From an uncultured Clostridia bacterium (GTDB lineage Bacteria; Bacillota; Clostridia; Oscillospirales; CAG-272), in assembly GCA_946618395.1 (NCBI GenBank), contig CAMOLD010000028.1:1-13443 (forward strand): DNA of 13,443 nucleotides, read 5' to 3'. This document shows positions 1 to 5,568 of this stretch, one piece after another. The stretch's first letter is position 1, and each line of letters begins with the position of its first letter. The notes beneath the pieces were generated by a model that saw only the letters and a list, made by a program, of their open reading frames with translations, searched no databases and was not told the origin of the DNA. The position numbers were made by a program, and so were the translations under genes.

Positions 1-683
1 ACGGCAGAAATGAGAACCGAGAAAAAGGCGATGAAGGCGCAAAGACGAAGCGAGACACCGGCGGCATTTTTGATTGCCCCGGTGAGCCCTTTGAAAAACG
101 GAACCGGAGCCGGCAAAGGCGAATTTTGCGGTATTTTCCGGTATATTTTCTGCTTTTTGCCGGAAAACACGCAAATAATTGCTGCGGAAAGAAGACAAAA
201 AATCCATAAAAAAACGCCGGCTTTTGCACTGTTGAAAGTCCCCGCTCCGACAACGCCGATCAAAAACGCCGGCGAAGGAATGCTTGCCGCGGCAACGGTG
301 CGCTCAAATTCTTCCCGCGAAATATTTCCGCTTTCCAGCTCTTTTGCTCCGTAAACGGCGCCGATTGGAAATCCACAAATCCAACCCAGCAGAATTGCCG
401 AACAGGCAGGCTTTGAAACGCGCAAAATCGGCGAAAGCCAGCCGCTCATTGCGCGCGGAACGCCCCCGCCGGTTGCCAAAAGATCCGAAAGCACCAAAAA
501 CGGGAAAACCGACGGCAACACAACAAGCGCCGCACGGCGCAACCCCTCGGCAACCGCGTTTTTTGCCAATTCGGAATTTCGAAGGAAGAACAGCATGAGA
601 AAGAGAAGCGCAAGCGAAAGAAAGGGCACGCGCAGAATGGTTTGCCGGAGTCCGCTTTTCAGTTCGGCTTTTCGCATTGTCAT
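1..683 (-). CDS. ylbJ: Sporulation integral membrane protein YlbJ (SpoVV), N-terminal part, cut by window edge
   Basis: In B. subtilis YlbJ/SpoVV is a mother-cell membrane protein implicated in moving dipicolinic acid across the outer forespore membrane. Here 227 residues are visible and the reading frame runs open off position 1; the family is about 400 residues. Translated from the reverse strand, it has a first hydrophobic segment at residues 17-34, the motif VVLPSVFPFLVLSDLL from about residue 54, the turn GWICGFPIG at 100-108, and SIPSPAFLIGVVGAG from about 134. All match what I know of the YlbJ family, which has a nucleoside-recognition (gate-like) membrane domain. The ATG at 683 is chosen because a GGAGGA sits 9 nt upstream (minus strand, 693-698); an ATG two codons later is possible. 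It is divergent from yqfC and has its own candidate sigma-E promoter. Assignment is from family pattern recognition, without a search. Confidence 0.85.
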   Translation of the reverse strand, partial: MTMRKAELKSGLRQTILRVPFLSLALLFLMLFFLRNSELAKNAVAEGLRRAALVVLPSVFPFLVLSDLLATGGGVPRAMSGWLSPILRVSKPACSAILLGWICGFPIGAVYGAKELESGNISREEFERTVAAASIPSPAFLIGVVGAGTFNSAKAGVFLWIFCLLSAAIICVFSGKKQKIYRKIPQNSPLPAPVPFFKGLTGAIKNAAGVSLRLCAFIAFFSVLISA

Positions 684-708
684 CTTCAAAAGTCCTCCGG
701 CATAAACT
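679..708 (+). promoter_or_regulatory. Candidate sigma-E promoter for yqfC-yqfD
   Basis: GTCATCTT at 679-686, a 14-nt spacer, and CATAAACT at 701-708. This is close to the B. subtilis sigma-E pattern (-35 KMATATT, 13-15 nt, -10 CATACAnT). The expected start near 715 gives a leader of about 65 nt to yqfC. The -35 element overlaps the ylbJ start codon (681-683). yqfC and yqfD belong to the sigma-E regulon in B. subtilis, which supports the call. Found by eye; no matrix score. Confidence 0.5.
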
Positions 709-724
709 GTGCTGTCCGGTTCTA

Positions 725-753
725 TCTGTATGCAAACGGCGGGATTTTATGCC
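725..753 (-). promoter_or_regulatory. Candidate sigma-E promoter for ylbJ
   Basis: On the minus strand GGCATAAA (complement of 746-753), a 13-nt spacer, then CATACAGA (complement of 725-732). The -10 carries the perfect CATACA core of sigma-E promoters. The expected start is near 717-718, about 35 nt before the ylbJ ATG. It faces the yqfC promoter. ylbJ is sigma-E dependent in B. subtilis. Found by eye; no matrix score. Confidence 0.5.
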
Positions 754-779
754 AACGGACTGGGAAGAGAGGATATCGT

Positions 780-1061
780 ATGCGAAAAAAACAATCTTCG
801 GAGCGCGAAGGGGCTTTTCACCCCGGGGAATTGACCGATGTTACAATTCTTTACGGCAACAGCCGGGCGGTGATTCGCGGTTGCCGGAAAATCCTTTCCT
901 ATGCGCCGAATGAAATTCGGATTGCTTTGAGCAAACAGTGCGTTTGCGTTTTTGGAAAAGGTTTGCGGTGCGTCAATTTTGCCGCCGGAAGCACGACTGT
1001 GGAGGGCTTGATCCGCTCGGTTGCCCTGGAAAGCGGCTGTCCTAAGGAGCGTGACTTATGA
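780..1061 (+). CDS. yqfC: Sporulation protein YqfC (YabP/YqfC family)
   Basis: A 93-residue soluble protein, a normal length for this family. The core DVTILYGNSRAVIRGCRKI followed by LSYAPNEIRI, then a short beta pattern ending EGLIRSVALE, matches the YabP/YqfC layout (rTLyGN...i.e+.gIl.y....I.......l.i.G..L.i......e..i.G.I.s). Molecular function is unknown; in Bacillus it is a sigma-E-controlled mother-cell gene always next to yqfD. The ATG at 780 has an AGAGG ribosome site ending at 772 (7-nt spacing). The same frame stays open upstream to 642, but that stretch crosses the divergent promoter region and is not used. Its stop (TGA 1059-1061) overlaps the yqfD start (ATG 1058-1060), so the two are probably translationally coupled. 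Confidence 0.85.
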   Translation: MRKKQSSEREGAFHPGELTDVTILYGNSRAVIRGCRKILSYAPNEIRIALSKQCVCVFGKGLRCVNFAAGSTTVEGLIRSVALESGCPKERDL

Positions 1062-2233
1062 AATCTCCGCTGTTTTTGTTTGGATACAGGCGTTTTGAAA
1101 CCGATCAAGCCCACGCCGCCGCGCTTTTGAACCTTTGCTTGCAGGAGAGCTTGACGCTGACCGGATTTGAGACGATCGAAGACGGAAACATCCGCTTTTG
1201 CGTTGGCTTGCGGGCGGGCAGACGTCTGCTTCGCGCTTGCAGGCGCGAAGGATTGCCTGTTCGGAGCGCCGTTGGCGGCTTTCCGCGCTTTTTTCTGCGC
1301 TTTTTGCGCCGCAAGGGATTGATTGCCGGGCTTGCTTTTGGCATTTTTTTGCTGATTTTATCCCAAAAGTTTGTTTGGTCGGTTCGCATTACCGGAAACG
1401 AAAGAATGACCGCCGGAGAGATCCGGCAAACGCTGGCAAAGGAAGGGCTGGAGGTTGGCGGTTATTTGCCGCGCCTGAATTTGGGCAGGATTGAAACGCA
1501 GACTTTGCTGGACGCCCCCGACCTTTCCTGGATTGCCATTTATATGGACGGAACGGTGGCAAACGTTCAGGTAACGGAGCGCGCGCAGGCGCCCGAAAAC
1601 AGTTCCAAGCCCGCCAATCTGATTGCCGCGCGGGACGGACAGATCGAGGAGCTGGAGCTCTATCGCGGCAACGCGGTTGTGAAGGTCGGGGACCCGGTTT
1701 TGGCAGGGGAGCTTTTGGTCAGCGGCGTTTATGACAGTCAAACGCTCGGCTATCGCTTTACGCGCGCCGCCGGGCGCGTTCTGGCGCGCACCGAACGGGA
1801 AATTTGCATTGAAATTCCGCTTTTTTATCAGGAAAAGGTCTATGAAAAATCCATTCGCGGAAAAACGGTGCTTCAATTTTTCAAATTTTCCTTTAATTTT
1901 TTCAAAAACAGTAGAAAAGCGCCCGACTCCTGTGATATAATAGAAGTAACGACAGGAAAAGATTGGATGGGATTGCACGATCTTCCGGTATCCCTTTCGC
2001 AAACGGTTTACCGCCCCTATGTTTTGCAAACCGTTTCCCGGACCGCCGAAGAGGCATTGGAGCAAGCATACGGTGAACTGGAAGACCGCCTTGGCGCGCT
2101 CTCGCCGGAGATACAACTGTTGGAAAAACGGATTTCCACCGAGATTGGTGAGCAGTCGCTTCTTTTGAAATGCAAACTGGTTTGTGTGGAAAACATTGCC
2201 GTTCAGGAAGAGTTTGAGATTAACGAGCCCTGA
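1058..2233 (+). CDS. yqfD: Sporulation protein YqfD, membrane-anchored
   Basis: A 391-residue protein, close to the usual YqfD length. Residues 1-80 form a cytoplasmic domain, 84-105 are hydrophobic (GLIAGLAFGIFLLILSQKFV) and form the main membrane anchor, and VRITGNERMTAGEIRQTLAK just after it resembles a POTRA/FtsQ-type fold. A beta-rich outside domain (YRGNAVVKVGDPVLAGELLV) and a coiled C-terminal tail follow. This order is typical of YqfD. Its role in sporulation is established by expression (sigma-E in Bacillus), but its biochemistry is unknown. The start overlaps the yqfC stop by 4 nt. The stretch around 1867-1920 is unusually AT-rich compared with its surroundings and leads into a perfect TATAAT (see the internal promoter). 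Confidence 0.88.
   Translation: MKSPLFLFGYRRFETDQAHAAALLNLCLQESLTLTGFETIEDGNIRFCVGLRAGRRLLRACRREGLPVRSAVGGFPRFFLRFLRRKGLIAGLAFGIFLLILSQKFVWSVRITGNERMTAGEIRQTLAKEGLEVGGYLPRLNLGRIETQTLLDAPDLSWIAIYMDGTVANVQVTERAQAPENSSKPANLIAARDGQIEELELYRGNAVVKVGDPVLAGELLVSGVYDSQTLGYRFTRAAGRVLARTEREICIEIPLFYQEKVYEKSIRGKTVLQFFKFSFNFFKNSRKAPDSCDIIEVTTGKDWMGLHDLPVSLSQTVYRPYVLQTVSRTAEEALEQAYGELEDRLGALSPEIQLLEKRISTEIGEQSLLLKCKLVCVENIAVQEEFEINEP
1931..1941 (+). promoter_or_regulatory. Candidate internal sigma-A promoter (extended -10) inside yqfD
   Basis: TGTGATATAAT contains a perfect TATAAT (1936-1941) with the TGn extension (1933-1935), preceded by an AT-rich stretch at 1867-1915. No convincing -35 hexamer lies 16-18 nt upstream (AGAAAA at 1913-1918), so it would have to act as an extended -10 promoter. 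It could express phoH-ybeY-era-recO-mutS2 in growing cells, where the sigma-E promoter upstream of yqfC would be silent. Confidence 0.4.
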
Positions 2234-2253
2234 AACCGGCAGAAAGGACGTTT

Positions 2254-3318
2254 ATGATACGCAAAATCGTCAAAATCGAACAGCCCGACGCAACCGCAAA
2301 AATATTCGGCAGTTTTGACGCCAACGCCTCGATGATCGAATCGCACTTCGGGGTGACCCTGCGCAACCGTGCCGACGGGGATGGAGATTCCATTTTGGTG
2401 GAGGGCCCCGACGAGGACCGCGTCAATTCGGCGGTGCAATGTGTTGCCTATTTGCGCGAGCTTGCCAAAAGGACCGACGAGATTCCCGAACAGAGCGTGC
2501 AATATGCGATGGAAATGATTGTTTCCGGGCAGGAAAACGAACTGCACGAACTGGGCGACGACTGCATTTGCGTGACCGCGCGCGGCAAACCGGTCAAAGC
2601 AAAAACCGTTGGGCAAAAGCAATATGTGGATTCGATTCGCAAAAACACCGTGACCTTCGGCGTTGGCCCCGCAGGGACCGGCAAAACCTTTTTGGCGGTT
2701 GCCATGGCGGTCAAGGCACTGCGCGAAAAGCAGGTCAGCCGCATCATTCTGACCCGCCCCGCCATTGAAGCCGGCGAAAAACTCGGCTTTCTTCCCGGCG
2801 ATTTGCAAAGCAAGATCGACCCCTATCTGCGCCCGCTTTACGACGCGCTTTACGAAATGCTCGGTGTTGAGACCTACCAAAAGTTGGTGGAAAAGGGGAC
2901 CATTGAGATTGCTCCGCTGGCGTATATGCGCGGCAGAACGCTGGACGATTCCTTTATTATTCTGGACGAGGCGCAGAACGCCACGCCCGAACAGATGAAA
3001 ATGTTTTTGACACGCTTCGGTTTCAATTCCAAAGCCGTAGTGACCGGCGATCTGACGCAAACCGACCTCGGGCGCGGTCAAAAAAGCGGACTTTCGGTTG
3101 CCGTTAAAATTTTGGACGGCATTGACGATATTGCCATTCACCAGTTTCACGAGCGCGACGTTGTCCGGCACCGGTTGGTGCAAAAAATCATTCGTGCGTA
3201 TGAAAAATACGACCGCGAGCTGGCACGGCGCGACGAAGAGCGCGAATCAAAACGCTACCGCGCCAAAAAGACCCCGGAAACGGGAGAAAAGAAGGGACGA
3301 GCATGGAAAGAAAAATGA
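2254..3318 (+). CDS. phoH: PhoH-like ATPase (PhoH/YbeZ/YqfG-neighbour family)
   Basis: A 354-residue cytoplasmic P-loop ATPase with an N-terminal KH-like region (about 1-110). The PhoH ATPase domain has Walker A GPAGTGKT at 138-145, TRPAIEAGEKLGFLPGDL from 167, Walker B FIILDEAQN at 234-242 and the TGDLTQTDLG motif at 264-273. All are diagnostic of PhoH proteins, which are related to helicase ATPase cores and in many bacteria partner YbeY in RNA metabolism. The C-terminal 35 residues are highly charged (RELARRDEERESKRYRAKK), plausibly RNA- or ribosome-contacting. The start ATG 2254 has AGAAAGGA 5 nt upstream. It follows yqfD after 20 nt and overlaps ybeY. Biochemical substrate unproven. Confidence 0.93.
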   Translation: MIRKIVKIEQPDATAKIFGSFDANASMIESHFGVTLRNRADGDGDSILVEGPDEDRVNSAVQCVAYLRELAKRTDEIPEQSVQYAMEMIVSGQENELHELGDDCICVTARGKPVKAKTVGQKQYVDSIRKNTVTFGVGPAGTGKTFLAVAMAVKALREKQVSRIILTRPAIEAGEKLGFLPGDLQSKIDPYLRPLYDALYEMLGVETYQKLVEKGTIEIAPLAYMRGRTLDDSFIILDEAQNATPEQMKMFLTRFGFNSKAVVTGDLTQTDLGRGQKSGLSVAVKILDGIDDIAIHQFHERDVVRHRLVQKIIRAYEKYDRELARRDEERESKRYRAKKTPETGEKKGRAWKEK

Positions 3319-3800
3319 ATTTGAAAATCGATTTTGAAAACGACCAGGAGAAACTGCCGGTGACCTACCGCCTGAAAATGCTGGTGCGCGCCGCCGTGGA
3401 GGCAACCTTGGATTATGAGCAATACGGCAACCCGGTGGAAGTTTCGGTTACTTTTACCGACAACGAAAAGATTCGGGAATTGAACAAAAAATTCCGCGGA
3501 ATCGACCGCGCGACCGATGTGCTTTCTTTCCCGCTTTTTGATTATGAGGGGGAGAGCGAGGAGCCGCCTGTGGACGAGCTGATCGGTATGCTTGGAGATA
3601 TTGTCATCTCGTTGGAGCAGGCCAAAAAGCAAGCCGACGAATACGGGCATTCCTTTGAGCGCGAGGCCGCCTTCCTTTGCGTGCATTCCATGCTCCACCT
3701 TCTGGGTTACGACCATGAAACAAGCGAGGAAGACGAGGCGGATATGCGCCGCCGTCAAAGCGAGATCCTTGCCGGAATGGGGCTTGCCGTTTCCCAATAA
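3303..3800 (+). CDS. ybeY: Endoribonuclease / rRNA maturation factor YbeY
   Basis: A 165-residue metalloprotein of the UPF0054 family, linked to 16S rRNA 3'-end maturation and 70S ribosome quality control. The zinc signature H-x3-H-x5-H is seen as HSMLHLLGYDH (His128, His132, His138), preceded by the conserved GIDRATDVLSFP (66-77) and GDIVIS (98-103). Two starts are possible. ATG 3303 has GAAGGGA at 3291-3297 with 5-nt spacing and overlaps phoH by 16 nt. ATG 3315 (Met5) makes an ATGA junction with the phoH stop but has only a weak GGAAAG before it. I prefer 3303 on the ribosome site. In many Firmicutes pgpH/yqfF precedes ybeY and dgkA and cdd follow it; none is present here. Confidence 0.94.
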   Translation: MERKMNLKIDFENDQEKLPVTYRLKMLVRAAVEATLDYEQYGNPVEVSVTFTDNEKIRELNKKFRGIDRATDVLSFPLFDYEGESEEPPVDELIGMLGDIVISLEQAKKQADEYGHSFEREAAFLCVHSMLHLLGYDHETSEEDEADMRRRQSEILAGMGLAVSQ

Positions 3801-3838
3801 GCAACCGAAACGCGAAAACAGAGCGAAAGGAAATTTTC

Positions 3839-4723
3839 ATGAAGCAGATCGGATATTTTGCCATTGTTGGCAGACCGAATGTGGGAAAATCCACACTTTT
3901 GAATCATATTCTCGGGGAAAAAATCGCCATTGTTTCCTCCAAGCCGCAAACCACGCGCCACCGCATTTTGGGCATTGAAACGCGCGGGGAGGATCAATTC
4001 GTCTTTTTGGACACGCCCGGAATCTTTCAAGCGACCAATTCGCTGGGCGATTACATGGTCAAAACGGCAAACAACGCCATGCTGGACGCCGATGCGGTCA
4101 TTCTGGTTGCCGACGCCTCTTTTGCCCCCGGAGAGATTGAATTGCGGATTCTTAAAAATCTTGCCCGGAGCGAAACACCGGTCATTCTTGCCTTGAACAA
4201 GGTGGACCTTTGCCGGCGCGAAAAACTTGCCGAAACCATTACGGCATACGCCGCCGCGCACCAGTTTGCCGCGGTGGTGCCGGTTTCCGCCAAAAAAGGA
4301 AAATACGTTGACGAGTTGATGGAGGAATGCGCCAAATTCCTGCACGAGGATGAATGGATTTTTGACGAGGACATGATTACCGATCAATCCCAGCGCGCGC
4401 TTGCCGCCGAACTCATCCGCGAAAAGGTTTTGCGGACGATCGACCGCGAGGTTCCGCACGGAATTGCCGTTGTGATTGAAGAGTTCCGCGAGGAGGAGGG
4501 GGTTACCCGCATCCGCGCAGAAATCTTTTGCGAAAAGGCTTCGCATAAAGGGATTCTCGTTGGCAAAGAGGGCGAAACCCTCAAACGCATTGGCAGTTAT
4601 GCGCGCGCCGATTTGGAAAAACTGCTGGACACAAAGGTTTATTTGGATCTTTGGGTCAAGGTGAAAGAAAACTGGCGGGATACCCAGCGCGGAATTACCG
4701 ATTTTGGGTTTTCGGACGACTGA
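3839..4723 (+). CDS. era: GTPase Era, 30S ribosome assembly
   Basis: A 294-residue GTPase that binds the 3' end of 16S rRNA and checks 30S assembly. The GTPase motifs are in order: G1 GRPNVGKS (11-18), G2 around QTTRHRI (37-43), G3 DTPG (58-61), G4 NKVD (120-123), G5 SAK (150-152). A KH-type RNA-binding domain follows (about 205-280), with VGKEGETLKRIG at 241-252 as the nucleic-acid-binding turn and the family ending VKENWRD. Length is typical. The ATG at 3839 has AAAGGA at 3826-3831, 7 nt away. It lies 38 nt after ybeY, the largest gap in the operon, and 16 nt before recO; this order is common in Firmicutes. Confidence 0.97.
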   Translation: MKQIGYFAIVGRPNVGKSTLLNHILGEKIAIVSSKPQTTRHRILGIETRGEDQFVFLDTPGIFQATNSLGDYMVKTANNAMLDADAVILVADASFAPGEIELRILKNLARSETPVILALNKVDLCRREKLAETITAYAAAHQFAAVVPVSAKKGKYVDELMEECAKFLHEDEWIFDEDMITDQSQRALAAELIREKVLRTIDREVPHGIAVVIEEFREEEGVTRIRAEIFCEKASHKGILVGKEGETLKRIGSYARADLEKLLDTKVYLDLWVKVKENWRDTQRGITDFGFSDD

Positions 4724-4739
4724 TTTTGAAGGAGAAAAC

Positions 4740-5567
4740 ATGGCACAGCACGAGAGCGCGGACGGATTGATCATCCGGACAAGGGATATGGGCGACCACG
4801 ACCGCTATTTGACGGTCCTGACCGCCGAAGAAGGGCGCATGACCCTGCTCGCCAAGGGCGGCAGAGGCATCAAAGGCGCGCAAATTCCGGTCAGCCAGCT
4901 CTATACCTATGCCAATTTTGAATATTACAAGCGCGGAGATTTCAAAATTCTGAAAGGCGGAAACCCCGTTGAGCATTTTTACGGGCTTTCGGAGGACTTG
5001 GACCGGCTGAACCTTGCGGCGTATTTTTGCGAAGTTGCCTACGAGCTTTCCGACGAGGGAGAACCTGCCGCCGATTTGTTGCGCCTCTTGCTCAATTCGC
5101 TTCATGCTGTCAGCCGCGACCTGTATCCGCAGGAGCAGATCAAAGCCGCTTTTGAAATTCGTGCCGCCGCGCTTTCGGGTTATGCGCCCGATCTTTTCGG
5201 GTGCCGCCAATGCAAAAAAACGCAGAGCGATTTGTTTTACCTTGACGTGATGAACGGTTCGCTCATCTGCCCGGAATGCCTTTCCCGGGCGGGTGGAGCC
5301 GCTCAAAAAGGGGATTATGCCGACGAACTGCGGGAGGCGGAAATCCTTTCCCGACTGCCGGCTCCCGCGGTTGCGGCATTGCGGTATTGCCTTGCGGCGC
5401 CGCTGAACCGTTTGTTTGCCTTTGAGCTTGCCGAAGAGGAAGATTTGCTTGCTTTTTCAAAGCTGACCGAGACCTATTTGCTTTCGCACGTTGGTCACGG
5501 TTTTGAATCGCTCCGGTTTTACCGGGAACTGCGCGGAGAACTGCCGCACAAAAAGGAAGGAACTTGA
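4740..5567 (+). CDS. recO: DNA repair/recombination mediator RecO
   Basis: A 275-residue protein of the RecFOR pathway that helps load RecA onto SSB-coated single-stranded DNA and anneals strands. The N-terminal OB fold (about 1-80) includes the typical GLIIRTRDMGDHDRYLTVLT and LAKGGRGIKG. The C-terminal part holds a CxxC...CxxC zinc site (Cys155, Cys158, Cys177, Cys180). I start at ATG 4740 because AAGGAG lies 5 nt upstream (4729-4734). The in-frame ATG at 4704 would start inside era and adds 12 non-family residues. It ends 1 nt before the mutS2 start codon, so translation of the two is probably coupled. Confidence 0.93.
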   Translation: MAQHESADGLIIRTRDMGDHDRYLTVLTAEEGRMTLLAKGGRGIKGAQIPVSQLYTYANFEYYKRGDFKILKGGNPVEHFYGLSEDLDRLNLAAYFCEVAYELSDEGEPAADLLRLLLNSLHAVSRDLYPQEQIKAAFEIRAAALSGYAPDLFGCRQCKKTQSDLFYLDVMNGSLICPECLSRAGGAAQKGDYADELREAEILSRLPAPAVAALRYCLAAPLNRLFAFELAEEEDLLAFSKLTETYLLSHVGHGFESLRFYRELRGELPHKKEGT

Positions 5568-5568
5568 T

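Noticed and set aside
304..735. 143-codon minus-strand open frame over ylbJ
   Set aside because: It is a shadow in a different frame; the ylbJ frame on the same strand has hydrophobic segments, family motifs and a ribosome site, while this one is Arg/Cys-rich with no family pattern.
642..779. In-frame extension of yqfC upstream
   Set aside because: It would cross the divergent promoter region, the ATG at 642 has no ribosome site, and the family length fits a start at 780.
2203..3183. 326-codon minus-strand open frame opposite phoH
   Set aside because: Mirror of a strong coding gene on the opposite strand; no domain pattern and phoH is unambiguous.
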